From Phycisphaerae bacterium (GTDB lineage Bacteria > Planctomycetota > Phycisphaerae > Sedimentisphaerales > Anaerobacaceae), in assembly GCA_012744475.1 (NCBI GenBank), contig JAAYBV010000041.1, positions 1 to 64,000 of the forward strand: a stretch of 64,000 nt of DNA, read 5' to 3'. The notes beneath the pieces were generated by a model. The model ran no database searches. It was not told the origin of the DNA and saw only the letters and a program-made list of their open reading frames with translations. The position numbers and the translations under genes are program-made. Of this stretch, positions 52,092-61,356 are shown piece by piece. Position 1 is the stretch's first letter; each line of letters starts with the position of its first letter.

Positions 52092-53678
52092 CTACCGGGT
52101 CGAGGCGCTGGCCCGCAGCCGGACGTTGTCGATATAGAGCGTGTCTCGGTCGTCGCCTGGCTGGCCCGAGGTTTCTCCATCTCCGATGCCGATGGTCAGA
52201 GCGTCGATAGTCGCCAGATCGACACCCGCGAACTCACTGAGCGGGATCTCCCAGGTGCGCCACGGCTCGGATTGAACGGCGTACTCGAGCGGATGAGCCA
52301 CGGTCGCCTCATTGCCGGCGACGTCGCGGATTCGCACGTATATCGGTTGTTCCAGATTGTCCCTCTGGCCTCGGAAGCTCAGGACAAGGGCAGTCGGATT
52401 GGTGACGGTCCAATCCTGGGGCTGCTCGAAGCGGCGCGTCGCCTCGGTCAGGAACGGCTCGTATTGATTCTGGCACTCGAGGCGCATCGCTTTGGCACCC
52501 TGCTGGACCGTGCCGGTGTCGAGGAAGACGTAGCTGAAATCGGGCCCGATGTTGTGCACCCACGCGGCCGCAATGGCGTCGCTGCCGGTGTAGTCCTCGA
52601 AGTCTTCGACGGTGGCCGAATCGCCTGTTGTAAACCGCCAGGTATGACCGTTAACGGTGCCGCTGGGCCCCATCTGGTCGACCCGCCATTCATAGGTCTG
52701 CCCGGACTGGAGCTTTCCCGGGTCATGGGTGGCGCCGGTCGGGGCCGGGTCGACCGCCTGCATGGCGCCGGCCGGTCCAAACCACAGTTGCCGTCCGGTC
52801 GCGAAAGCGCCTTCGACCCAGCGAAGCTTGGCAAGCACAGAGACCTCGGTCGCTCCATCGGCCGGACTGATCGCTACTGCAGATGGGCCGTCGGAAACAG
52901 ACGAAACGTCGTCGAACGTGGTGTAGAACCCGGCCGGCTCGGAGTTTTCGTTCTGGGCAAAAATGCCGCTCATGCCGGTCTTGAAGACCTCGTCTCGCTC
53001 ATTCGCGTCTTCCCATGGATCGTTGCCATTGGTGTCGACCATCGTCCTGGTCTGGGCGACCAGGGGCCCGCCCTGGTATTCGTACAGGCGGCCCGTGACG
53101 TAGACCGGCCCGGCCCCGACGGCTTCCAGTTCGGCGTAGAAGCTCCGCGCGTTGTCCAGCGTCGGGACGACAACGTCGAAGTCGGTCTTCATGATGTTTT
53201 GAAGGTTCACGACCTTCTCGATGTCGAGGGCGAGATTGGCCGGGCCGTTTTCCCAGTTGATGTGCATGACATAGCCGCTGGCCACCAATCCCGGGGCCGG
53301 GGTGGCAGTGCCGTCACTGATGAAGTACGTCATCCGAACGCCGAGACCGTGGTGGTTGTGCGACGCGTCGCCGGCCACGTTCACCGTCGCCCCCATTCGT
53401 ACGTCGGCGAAGACTTCGTCCGAGCCGAGTCCGACGCCGAAGGCCGCCCCGCCTTTGCTGACCGAACTGGTCTCCCGCACGGCGAGGTAACCATTGCCGT
53501 CTGCCTCAGGCACAAGGGTCTGCGTGTACGTGCCGGCAAGTTGCGGATACGAGAGGAATTGCCATGTCGTCAGGTCGTAACCGCCGTCGCTGAACGTCTC
53601 GGACCAACTGCCAGAACCCGCTCCCGCAAACAACAAGACTACTGCGATTGCCTGAAGTGCTCTGCTTGGCGTGCTCAT
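52092..53678 (-). CDS. Secreted Fn3/CBM-like surface protein
   Basis: 528 residues, with GAGGAGGAAG before the ATG and a signal peptide. The N-terminal half (about 25-260) is a beta-sandwich of lectin/glucanase character (ETFSDGGYDLTTWQFLS). It is followed by a Fn3-like module (ISPADGATEVSVLAKLRWVE, QTYEWRVDQMGPSGTVNGH) and a CBM-like jelly roll (VEDFEDYTGSDAIAAAWVHN to DTLYIDNVRLRA). The last two modules are the same types as in the LamG proteins at 2811 and 20013. No catalytic signature is seen; carbohydrate binding is inferred. It converges with the sialidase-like gene. Confidence 0.78.
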   Translation of the reverse strand: MSTPSRALQAIAVVLLFAGAGSGSWSETFSDGGYDLTTWQFLSYPQLAGTYTQTLVPEADGNGYLAVRETSSVSKGGAAFGVGLGSDEVFADVRMGATVNVAGDASHNHHGLGVRMTYFISDGTATPAPGLVASGYVMHINWENGPANLALDIEKVVNLQNIMKTDFDVVVPTLDNARSFYAELEAVGAGPVYVTGRLYEYQGGPLVAQTRTMVDTNGNDPWEDANERDEVFKTGMSGIFAQNENSEPAGFYTTFDDVSSVSDGPSAVAISPADGATEVSVLAKLRWVEGAFATGRQLWFGPAGAMQAVDPAPTGATHDPGKLQSGQTYEWRVDQMGPSGTVNGHTWRFTTGDSATVEDFEDYTGSDAIAAAWVHNIGPDFSYVFLDTGTVQQGAKAMRLECQNQYEPFLTEATRRFEQPQDWTVTNPTALVLSFRGQRDNLEQPIYVRIRDVAGNEATVAHPLEYAVQSEPWRTWEIPLSEFAGVDLATIDALTIGIGDGETSGQPGDDRDTLYIDNVRLRASASTR

Positions 53679-53886
53679 CTACTTCCTCCTCTTCCAGAAT
53701 ACGTGCGCATGATACGATCCGCCTGCCCCCACCGGCATCGGACCGTCGATTGTCGGATTTGCCTGCCCGGTCCTCCGTGTCTGCTCGCAATCGGAACACA
53801 GGCAACTCTATTATATTCCGACACCCGCTGTGAGGCAAGCCGGCGTTGGAAACAGGCGTGAAATATGGCTCTTTCTAACAAGAGAA

Positions 53887-53925
53887 AGGGCTTTTCCCAC
53901 GGCCGGCAACCACGGGAAAAGCCCT
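53887..53925 (-). terminator. Terminator after the ECF sigma module
   Basis: A perfect 12-bp stem, AGGGCTTTTCCC (53887-53898) with GGGAAAAGCCCT (53914-53925). On the minus strand it is followed by TTTCTCTTGTT. It lies 28 nt past the last stop of the sigma operon. Confidence 0.75.
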
Positions 53926-53952
53926 GTACGTTGCGTTCGCGCGTCCGCGAAT

Positions 53953-54642
53953 TCACGGCAGGCTGTTGGATTCGGGAGGCGCCTCCAACGGCTTGGGCCC
54001 CTCGTCGATCCGGGGCGGCGGAGCATCGTTTGCGTCCGGCCTGGGCCTTCGCATCCAGGGTCTATCATTCGGATCGGCTCCTTCGGGCCTGGAGCCCGGT
54101 CCCCACGGCCTGCCTTCCTCGCCCGGGCCAAATCGTTCCGGCCTGCGCGGCCAGTCGCCGCGGCCTCCTCGGGGTCCGTCTCCCGGCCGTCCCGGCCCGC
54201 CGGGACCCCCCGGACCTCGACGCATGCCGCGACGAAACTCATTTTCAAGCCGGGCGGTGAGTTTCTGCCAGTCTGCCCGCTGTTGTTCGCTGAGTACGGC
54301 GCTGACCTGTGTCTTCATCTCACCGAGCAACTGCTCGATCTTGGGCCGGGCCTCCCGACGCAAGGCCTCCAACTGCTGAAAATGCTCCCGAAGGATCGTT
54401 CCGATCTTCTCGGCCTGCTCCGTGCTGAGATTCAGTTCGTCGCGGAACCTCGTCAGCGTCGCGACGACCGCATCGTCAGGATCGGGCGGACGCGGCCCGG
54501 CCGGCCTGACCACGAGCAGGGTCCCCGCCACGCCCAGGGTGATGCCGGCCGCCAGGATGACCAGGCCCGACAGCGCCATGCGCCAGCGGTGCATCCGTCT
54601 CAAAGCGACGGTCGGATTCACGTTCGGATCGAGCTGTTCCAT
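53953..54642 (-). CDS. Membrane-anchored Metal_resist/Spy-like periplasmic sensor protein
   Basis: 229 residues. A single N-terminal membrane segment (MALSGLVILAAGITLGVAGT) precedes a periplasmic helical hairpin like CnrX/Spy/Metal_resist proteins (LNLSTEQAEKIGTILREHFQ, QQLEALRREARPKIEQLL, LSEQQRADWQKLTARLENEF). A low-complexity Gly/Pro/Arg-rich tail fills the last 80 residues. It lacks the His cluster of CnrX, so metal sensing is uncertain. The start overlaps the preceding small gene as TGATG, implying coupled translation with the sigma factor operon. Confidence 0.72.
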   Translation of the reverse strand: MEQLDPNVNPTVALRRMHRWRMALSGLVILAAGITLGVAGTLLVVRPAGPRPPDPDDAVVATLTRFRDELNLSTEQAEKIGTILREHFQQLEALRREARPKIEQLLGEMKTQVSAVLSEQQRADWQKLTARLENEFRRGMRRGPGGPGGPGRPGDGPRGGRGDWPRRPERFGPGEEGRPWGPGSRPEGADPNDRPWMRRPRPDANDAPPPRIDEGPKPLEAPPESNSLP

Positions 54643-54905
54643 CACATTGCCCAAGAAATGCTGTTCACGATTTCCCGTAGAGGTCCCATGCTGGCGTTAT
54701 ACACGGAGATCGCGACAACCGCCGCCGGGACGGCGACTGCCGAAGCGCCCGCCGCCAGCCACATCCATAGGTTCTCCGCCACCGTCAGAGGCTCCGCCTG
54801 CCCGCTGCTCAGCAGCGTCAGCACCTCCGGCACCACGTTGACCTGGGGAACCTCTTCGGTTCGGGCACGAGCGGCCAACAACATGAATTTTTCTTCCCAG
54901 TTCAT
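54642..54905 (-). CDS. Small single-span membrane protein, putative anti-sigma factor
   Basis: 87 residues. An amphipathic cytosolic N-terminus (MNWEEKFMLLAARARTEEVP) is followed by one membrane span (LWMWLAAGASAVAVPAAVVA). Start and stop each share one base with their neighbours (TGATG on both sides), a tight arrangement for three co-expressed partners: sigma, this protein, sensor. By analogy to CnrY-CnrX-CnrH it could sequester the sigma factor at the membrane. No sequence family is recognised; size and position carry the argument. Confidence 0.65.
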   Translation of the reverse strand: MNWEEKFMLLAARARTEEVPQVNVVPEVLTLLSSGQAEPLTVAENLWMWLAAGASAVAVPAAVVAISVYNASMGPLREIVNSISWAM

Positions 54906-55579
54906 CAGATCAGCTCCATTCCGCTGCGTTCCACCAGCTTCTTCAGCTTGTCGCGAGCGCGCAACGATTGAACTTTTACCATGGTTCGGGTCCAGCCGGT
55001 CCGACGGGCCGTCTCGGCCACATCGCATCCCTCGATATACCGCAGCATCAGCACCAGCCTGTCTCGCGGCGGCAACTTCTCGAGCAGGCCGTGCAGGAGC
55101 CCTGCCGCCTGGTCGGCATCGATGCGCTCGATGGCCTCCTTTTCGTCGGCGATCTGGTCCCATTCGGCCAGACTGAATGGCTCGGCATCTTTCTGCCGGG
55201 CCTTCTCCTTCCAGCAGCGATACCCGACTCGAGTGGCGATGCGTGCCAGCCAGTGGCTGAAAGGGGCGTTGCCGCGAAAGGAATTCAGACTCAGATAGGC
55301 CTCCACGAAGACGTCCTGGACCAGCTCTTCGTGGATTGCCCGGTCGCGACTGAAGCGCCAGAGGATCTTGGCCACGTGGGCCTGGTGCCGCTCGATCAAG
55401 CGACGATAGGCGTCTGAATCCCCCTGCCGCGTCTGACGAATGTCTTCGCCATCCGCGGCCGCCGGCTCGGTGCGAGACGCGTCGGCGTCCAACGCGTCGG
55501 CGACGCCCCGGACCAGCGCGTTCGGGAGGACTCCCGACGTCGTCAGCAAGCCCCAGATGGACTGCATCAGACCGTTCAT
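54905..55579 (-). CDS. ECF-type RNA polymerase sigma factor
   Basis: 224 residues. An N-terminal linker of about 50 residues precedes sigma region 2 (YRRLIERHQAHVAKILWRFS, ELVQDVFVEAYLSLNSFRGN, PFSHWLARIATRVGYRCWKE) and region 4 (LEKLPPRDRLVLMLRYIEGC, DVAETARRTGWTRTMVKVQS). It is the first gene of the three-gene module with 54642 and 53953. The start has no Shine-Dalgarno but a -10-like TATTCT lies 7 nt upstream, so the message may be leaderless. Target promoters are unknown. Confidence 0.88.
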   Translation of the reverse strand: MNGLMQSIWGLLTTSGVLPNALVRGVADALDADASRTEPAAADGEDIRQTRQGDSDAYRRLIERHQAHVAKILWRFSRDRAIHEELVQDVFVEAYLSLNSFRGNAPFSHWLARIATRVGYRCWKEKARQKDAEPFSLAEWDQIADEKEAIERIDADQAAGLLHGLLEKLPPRDRLVLMLRYIEGCDVAETARRTGWTRTMVKVQSLRARDKLKKLVERSGMELI

Positions 55580-55586
55580 ATGTGAA

Positions 55587-55616
55587 AGAATACGAGAAAC
55601 CCTGAGGGAGCGGCAA
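55587..55616 (-). promoter_or_regulatory. Promoter of the ECF sigma module
   Basis: On the minus strand: TTGCCG (55616-55611), 18 bp and TATTCT (55592-55587), 7 nt before the ATG at 55579. Confidence 0.35.
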
Positions 55617-56014
55617 GGCAATTCCCGGCTCCGGCCGCCCCCTGTGTCGCAGGAGCCAGGGAGCCAGTCCGGCGAGAGCGAGACACAACTACATCCGCCG
55701 TGGCAACCGTCCATATCCCACACATTGCCTTCATTCTCTGCTTCGCCCGGTCCATCGGCCCTTTCGCACGACGGCCCTCGGAATGGCCTTCTGACGGGAC
55801 AGTGTGGGGTGACGCGAAATGGTTACACCCGCGACACGGATATTTCTGCAACCGTCTCCGCGTTGCAGCTCAGAGGGAACCTGCGTCCGCGCAGCGGGAG
55901 TAGCTTGCCAATGTCTCGATCGCATGCCGGGGGTCGATAGACCGATAGAAACGCCGTTTTCGCGGCGTCTGTTACGGCGGTCCTACGAGGCCACGGCGTC
56001 CAGGCGCCGGCATG
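55617..56014. other. Intergenic region between sigma module and response regulator
   Basis: About 400 nt without a supported gene. It contains the response regulator's terminator (55951-55968). Confidence 0.5.
55951..55968 (-). terminator. Terminator after the response regulator
   Basis: ACGCCG (55951-55956) pairs with CGGCGT (55963-55968) around a 6-nt loop. On the minus strand it is followed by TTCTATC. It lies 47 nt beyond the stop codon. Confidence 0.45.
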
Positions 56015-56644
56015 TCAGGCATCCGCTCTGCCCGGTGCAGACGCGCCATCCATATCGAACAACCCCATGATCGCGGCGCGGCGAAGCAGTTCCACGATGT
56101 TGGTGGCTCCCATCTTCCGCATCACGTGGCTGCGATGCACCTCCACGGTTCGGGGCGATCGATGCAGCGCCAAGGCAATCTCCCGATTGTTCTTGCCTTC
56201 CAGGATCAGATGGAGGATCCGCAGTTCCGTCTTGGTCAGGGCATGGTCGTGGCCGGACGCCGGCGGGTGGTTCTGGCCCAACAGGGACTGAACCGTCTTG
56301 AGAAACGCCTCCCGGTCAAGTGGTTTCTCAATGAAATCGGCGGCCCCGAGTTTCAGGGCCTTGACGGCCATGGGCACGTCGCCGAAACCGGTCACGACAA
56401 GTACAGGAAGCCAGGGGACTTTCGCTTTCACCGCCTCGAGCAGTTCGATCCCGTCTCTTCCCGGCATCTTCACATCGGTGATCAGCAAATCACAGGGGGT
56501 CGATTCCAGGCAGGCCAGACAGTCGTCGGCGCCGGCGAAGCAGGTGACGCTCACCCCGACGCGCTCCAACGTCTTGCGCACAACCAGCCGCACACTGGGC
56601 TCGTCATCGACAAAGAAGATCCGATCCAGCGTCTTGTTCTCCAT
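56015..56644 (-). CDS. Response regulator, FixJ/NarL type with LuxR-like HTH
   Basis: 209 residues, with GGGAGGA before the ATG. The receiver domain has acidic pocket VDDEP (12-16), phosphoacceptor D57 in LLITDVKMPG, the Thr of VVTGFGD and the Lys of IEKPLD. A LuxR-type HTH follows at about 137-185 (LTKTELRILHLILEGKNNRE, IALALHRSPRTVEVHRSHVM). It is a DNA-binding output regulator, encoded 23 nt downstream of the histidine kinase gene at 56668, its probable partner. Confidence 0.9.
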   Translation of the reverse strand: MENKTLDRIFFVDDEPSVRLVVRKTLERVGVSVTCFAGADDCLACLESTPCDLLITDVKMPGRDGIELLEAVKAKVPWLPVLVVTGFGDVPMAVKALKLGAADFIEKPLDREAFLKTVQSLLGQNHPPASGHDHALTKTELRILHLILEGKNNREIALALHRSPRTVEVHRSHVMRKMGATNIVELLRRAAIMGLFDMDGASAPGRADA

Positions 56645-56667
56645 CGGCGAATCCTCCCTTTGCAGCT

Positions 56668-58683
56668 TCATGCTCCCGAAATGGGCAGCGACACGCGGAA
56701 GGTAGTGCCACTGCCATGGTGGCTCTCGACCGACATCTGACCCCGTGCTTGGGCGACCACGCGCTCCGCGATGCACAGCCCCAACCCGGTCCCTTCTCCC
56801 GCGGGTTTTGTCGTGAAGAACGGTTCGAAAATATGGGGCAGGCATTGCGGGGCGATCCCCCCGCAATCGTCGGAACATTCCAGCGCAACAAGCTCTCCTT
56901 CCCGGCGGCCGAGGATCGTCAAACGGCGTGACCGCTGCCCGTCGGCTGCCTGAATGGCGTTCTGCGCCAGCGCGAAGAACAACTGCTCCAAATCCTTCTC
57001 GTGGATGCAAACAGCCGGCAGGGCGTCCAACCCCTGCATCTCCAGTGCCACCTTCGCTCGTCGCGCGCTCTCCTGAAGCAATCGCATCACTCGGGCGGCG
57101 GTCTCCGCGACGGAGGTTTCCCGGGTCGCCTTCTCCGACGACCGGCGGGCGAAACTGCGGAATCGCTCGGCGATGGCTGTCACGCTCGCCACTTCTGCCA
57201 GCCCATCCCTCAAGTCCTCCACGACTCTCGGCGGACAGGGCATCTTCTCCAGATCGTTCAGGGAGTTCTGAATCGACAGCCGGATGACGGTCAGCGGCTG
57301 GGTCAGCTCGTGAGACAGAGTCGCGCTCAGCGTGCCCAGAGACGCCAGTTGTTCAGCGCGGATCATGCGCTCGCTGTAGGCCGCCAGTTCATCCTGGGCC
57401 TTCTTGAACTCGTGAATGTCTCTCGCGATGATCAGGCCGGCCGTGACGTTCCCCTCACTGTCGCGCAGCGGCTGGATCGTCGTGTTGTACCAACGCATCT
57501 CGCCGCCGACGCACGACAGGCTCACCGTGTTGCGTCCCTCCCCTGTGCGAATCACCTGCTGGATGTCGGCCGCCTGGAAGTCGGCGACCGCCGGCGGGAA
57601 CAGGTCCCACATCGTCTTTCCGATGAAGTCTTCCGCCCGGCCGCCCAGCCTCTGGGCCGCGGTGTTGTTCATGAAGAGGAATCGGCCGTCCTCGTCCACC
57701 GTGGCGATGGTCTCGCCGGCGCTCTCGACCAGCGCACGATACCGCTCCTCGCTCGCTTTCAACTGGCGTTCCAGCCTTTTGCGTTTCGTGATGTCCCACG
57801 CGATGCAGCGTCCTCCTACGATGCGTCCATGTTCGGCCAGAGGTCCCGCACTGTATTCGACATAGACGCAGCGATTCTCGCGGTCCACCAGGACGGTTTC
57901 GGAACGAACGCTGTGGCCGCGCAGCACGTGCTCGACCTGGGACATGACGTCCTGCTGGTGCTCCGGCAGCACCAGCAGGGAGCCGGGTCGGCCGACCACC
58001 TGCTCCGCCTCGAACCCGAGCATCGTCTTGACGGCGTGGTTGACCGAACGCACCCGGCCGTCCACATCGAAAGTGACGATCAGGTCCCCCACCGTCTCGA
58101 CGATCTCCCGATACCTCCGTTCACTCTCGATCAGCGAGGATTCGGCCGCCTCCAGAGCGGTCGTGTCCCGGACCACCGCCACGATGTGCGACGGTCTGTC
58201 GGCTTCATCCCGCAGCAGGGTGAGATCGACCAGGACGGCGGACTGAGAACCATCCAAGTTCACCGCCAGAGCCTCCACCTCCTGAACCGTGCCTTCTGCC
58301 ATCAACAACGGCAACATACGCTGGTGGAGCCTGGTGAACCGTTCCGTGTCCACCAGATGCGTCTCGGGGAAGGTCTTTCCGATGACCTGCTCGGCATGCA
58401 GCCCTGAGTTCTTGAGGAACGCGCGATTGACGTAACAAATGCGACCCTCCAGGTCCGTCATGGAGATCGCCTCCGGCAGCGCGTCCAGAAGCCTCTCTGC
58501 GTACGAAGCGCGTGAGGTCACGGCTTCGGTCGGTGCGCTCTGTGTCGTATCAGATGGCAGCCGGTCACGTGGGCTCACAGGAGGCTCGGCGTCGGCCACG
58601 GTGCGACGCTGCTGCAACCAAGCCATCTGGGCCGAGGACTCGTCTGCCTTTTTCCGCTGATCCGTCACTTCCGTCTCCACCAT
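56668..58683 (-). CDS. PAS-domain sensor histidine kinase
   Basis: 671 residues, no membrane segment. Three PAS-like domains (about 61-180, 190-300, 315-430: ERLLDALPEAISMTDLEGRI, RYREIVETVGDLIVTFDVDG, RYRALVESAGETIATVDEDG) lead to a HisKA domain with the phosphoacceptor His in LSATLSHELTQPL (about 457). HATPase_c follows: LEQLFFALAQNAIQAADG, CSDDCGGI (G1, slightly atypical), TKPAGEGTGLGLCIAERVV (G2). A FixL/NtrB-like cytosolic sensor; the PAS ligand is unknown. The next gene encodes a FixJ-type regulator. Confidence 0.9.
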   Translation of the reverse strand: MVETEVTDQRKKADESSAQMAWLQQRRTVADAEPPVSPRDRLPSDTTQSAPTEAVTSRASYAERLLDALPEAISMTDLEGRICYVNRAFLKNSGLHAEQVIGKTFPETHLVDTERFTRLHQRMLPLLMAEGTVQEVEALAVNLDGSQSAVLVDLTLLRDEADRPSHIVAVVRDTTALEAAESSLIESERRYREIVETVGDLIVTFDVDGRVRSVNHAVKTMLGFEAEQVVGRPGSLLVLPEHQQDVMSQVEHVLRGHSVRSETVLVDRENRCVYVEYSAGPLAEHGRIVGGRCIAWDITKRKRLERQLKASEERYRALVESAGETIATVDEDGRFLFMNNTAAQRLGGRAEDFIGKTMWDLFPPAVADFQAADIQQVIRTGEGRNTVSLSCVGGEMRWYNTTIQPLRDSEGNVTAGLIIARDIHEFKKAQDELAAYSERMIRAEQLASLGTLSATLSHELTQPLTVIRLSIQNSLNDLEKMPCPPRVVEDLRDGLAEVASVTAIAERFRSFARRSSEKATRETSVAETAARVMRLLQESARRAKVALEMQGLDALPAVCIHEKDLEQLFFALAQNAIQAADGQRSRRLTILGRREGELVALECSDDCGGIAPQCLPHIFEPFFTTKPAGEGTGLGLCIAERVVAQARGQMSVESHHGSGTTFRVSLPISGA

Positions 58684-58930
58684 ATCCGTATGCCCAGCTC
58701 TTCTCTCGCGCCGGACGCGCCAGACAAGCCCCCCGTGACCAGATGACAGAGCCTCAATGAATCTATGCTATGCGGCTGCGATAGGGGAAGCAAGTGAAAG
58801 TTACAAAAGCTGAGAGGCTTTGTCCGCGTTAGGAAATGCCATCGGCTGGCCGAAGAAACACCACCATTCAGGTCGGATTTGGATTGTCGCACCGACCAGA
58901 CATGAACGCCGGGAAGCAAACGCTCTATGT

Positions 58931-61300
58931 TCAGGCCTCGTGCCCCCGTACGTTCTGCCGCAATGTAGCTTCCAGATGCTGGTCGGCTTGCGGGGTCAGA
59001 GGCGTCGCCATCGCGTGCGGCCGGATCGGCAGCGAAACCGTGAACGTCGCGCCCTTGTTCGGTTCGCTCTCAACGTCGATTCGGCCCCCGTGGGCAGCCA
59101 CGATCTTGGTGACGATGGCCAATCCGAGCCCCGTCCCCTTGATCTCCTTGCCAGGGCGGGGCACGCGATAGAATCGTTCGAATATGCGCGGCAACGCCTC
59201 TCGCGGAATGCCCATTCCCGTATCACTGATTTTGACCTGGAGGTGGTCGTCTCGGCGGCCGACGCAGACCCGGATGTCGCCTCCCTCGGGGGTGAACTTG
59301 ATCGCGTTGCTCAGCAGATTTGTGACAACCTGAACGATTCGGTCGCCGTCAAGCGGGATAAGCGGAAGATGGGGCTCGATCTCGGCGCTCAAGTGGACGC
59401 CCCGCTTGCTCGCAAACGGCAACATCGTATGGTAGGCCTCTTCGACCACCCGGTCGAGAGCGCCTTCCTGCATGTTGAACGTCATCTTTCCGGCGTCCAG
59501 TCTCTGAAAATCCAGAACATCGTTGATCAGTCGGCCCAGCCTCTCGATGTTCCGTCTCGCGACGTCCAGGAAATGCATCTGGTCCTTGTTGATCTTCCCG
59601 GCCTCTTCATTCAGCAGAATCGTCACCGCCTCGTTGATGGAAGTCAGAGGCGTCCGCAATTCGTGCGAGATGGTCGAGACGAATTGCGACTTCATCTCTA
59701 CGGCTTCGCGCAGTTCCTCTTCCGCGCGTCGACGGTCGGTGATGTCGTCGATGGCTACGACCACATGCTTGCCGGAATCGATACTGACCGGTTCGACGCT
59801 TGCCAGCAGCCAGGGCAGCACCGTCTCGCCATTGTCGTTCAGAGCCGGTCGGATTTCCAGGCCCCGAATGGGCTTCTCGGACTCCAAGGACGCCTGAATC
59901 ATCGTCCGCAACGAACACTCTTCCTCCTCCCTCGCGCCTCGGCGACAATCGGGGAGGTTGCCGCAGTACATGCAGCTCAGAGCTTCGCAGGGCTCCTTGC
60001 CGATGATCTCCCGATAGTCTTTTCCCGAGAGATGACGAATCGTCTCGTTGGCGCGCACCACGGTCATCTGCTCGTTCACCAGCAGCATGCCGACCGGCGC
60101 CGCGTCGAAGATGGCCTCCAGGTTCTTCTGCTTTCGATCGAGAATCTCGTGAATCCGCGTTCGCTCCGTCACGTCCGCATCGGCCCCTCGGTATCCGATC
60201 AGCCTGCCGTTCTCATCGAGAATCGGAACGCCGCTGCGCAGCAGAAACACGATGCGGCCGTCCTTGTGCAGGTTGCGCGTCTGGAATTCCGTGAACACGT
60301 CGTTCCGGCTGAAGATCTCAAAAGCCTGGGCTTTCAACAGCGCGGCGTCCTCCGGATGAAGGAAATCGTAGAAGTGCTTCTTGCCGAGGATCTCCTCCGG
60401 TTTGTACCCGAGAATCCTCTCGATGATCGGACTGGCATACGTGTACAGGCCCTGGGCGTCCACCTCCCAGATCCATTCCCGCGCGTTTTCGACAACCTGA
60501 CGGAACCGCTCTTCCGACTGGCGCAGCGCCTGCTCCATGCGCCGACGCTCGGTGATGTCCCGAACCACACCGATCGAACCGCTCGCCACGCCATCCGAGT
60601 CCTTCAGTACGCTCAGTGAGATGTCCACATCGATCAGATCGCCTCCCTGCCGATACATCCGCGTTTCCAGATGATGCTGCATGCCCTTCTGGCGGATGCT
60701 CAGGGTGCGAATCCGCTGCCATTCCGCGTCCGGGTAGATGCTGCGTACGGACCGCCCCAGCAAATCCGTCTCGGTCATTCCCAGCAGTTCCTCGGTGAAC
60801 TTGTTCCACGAGACGAGGCGTTCCTCCTTGTCCACCATCATGATGGCTACGGCGGAGTTGTCGAAGATCGTGCGATAGCGATGCTCGGCCGCCTGCAACT
60901 GACGCTCCGCCTTCTTGCGCTCCAGCGCGTAGCGGACCGACCGCATCAGCAGCGTGCTGTCCACCTGCCCCTTGATCAGGTAGTCCTGCACGCCCTTCTG
61001 CACGGCGGACGTCGCGGTCAGCTCGTCATCCAGGCCGCTCAGCACGATGATGGGCACGTGCGGGGCGCGGCTCTGGATGTTGATGACCGATTCGGTGCCA
61101 CGACTGTCGGGCAGTCCCAGATCCAGCAGGACGACGTCGAACGCCGACTCCTTCAGACAATCCAGGGCCGTCGACAGACGATCGGCATACCGGACCTCCG
61201 CGACCTCGAGAGACGACTTCGCCAGGAGTCTCTCCAACAGTTTGCGGTCGACCACATCGTCTTCTACGATGAGGATTCGCAATGCTCTGCCTGTAGTCAA
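58931..61300 (-). CDS. Receiver-PAS hybrid histidine kinase with Cys-rich PAS segment
   Basis: 789 residues from a TTG preceded by AAAGGAG (an upstream GTG at 61360 overlaps the previous gene and is the alternative). Order: an N-terminal receiver (IVEDDVVDRK, D60 in VVLLDLGLPDSRG), three PAS domains, and a segment at 437-465 with five cysteines (CEALSCMYCGNLPDCRRG, EEECSL). Then comes HisKA with His in VSTISHELRTPLTS (about 545) and HATPase_c (VTNLLSNAIKFTPEGGDIRV, SDTGMGIP, GTGLGLAIVTK). No membrane segment is visible. The Cys-rich segment could bind metal or sense redox. Confidence 0.9.
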   Translation of the reverse strand: MTTGRALRILIVEDDVVDRKLLERLLAKSSLEVAEVRYADRLSTALDCLKESAFDVVLLDLGLPDSRGTESVINIQSRAPHVPIIVLSGLDDELTATSAVQKGVQDYLIKGQVDSTLLMRSVRYALERKKAERQLQAAEHRYRTIFDNSAVAIMMVDKEERLVSWNKFTEELLGMTETDLLGRSVRSIYPDAEWQRIRTLSIRQKGMQHHLETRMYRQGGDLIDVDISLSVLKDSDGVASGSIGVVRDITERRRMEQALRQSEERFRQVVENAREWIWEVDAQGLYTYASPIIERILGYKPEEILGKKHFYDFLHPEDAALLKAQAFEIFSRNDVFTEFQTRNLHKDGRIVFLLRSGVPILDENGRLIGYRGADADVTERTRIHEILDRKQKNLEAIFDAAPVGMLLVNEQMTVVRANETIRHLSGKDYREIIGKEPCEALSCMYCGNLPDCRRGAREEEECSLRTMIQASLESEKPIRGLEIRPALNDNGETVLPWLLASVEPVSIDSGKHVVVAIDDITDRRRAEEELREAVEMKSQFVSTISHELRTPLTSINEAVTILLNEEAGKINKDQMHFLDVARRNIERLGRLINDVLDFQRLDAGKMTFNMQEGALDRVVEEAYHTMLPFASKRGVHLSAEIEPHLPLIPLDGDRIVQVVTNLLSNAIKFTPEGGDIRVCVGRRDDHLQVKISDTGMGIPREALPRIFERFYRVPRPGKEIKGTGLGLAIVTKIVAAHGGRIDVESEPNKGATFTVSLPIRPHAMATPLTPQADQHLEATLRQNVRGHEA

Positions 61301-61356
61301 TGGCGTTCTCCTTTGCTCCCGTCGGTGGAAACCACCCTCCGGTCCTGGGACGCCGG

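Noticed and set aside
51408-53861. 817-codon plus-strand open frame
   Set aside because: It lies in another frame of the sialidase-like gene and antisense to the Fn3/CBM-like gene, has Arg/Pro/Gly-biased composition and no domain motif; GC-rich shadow frame.
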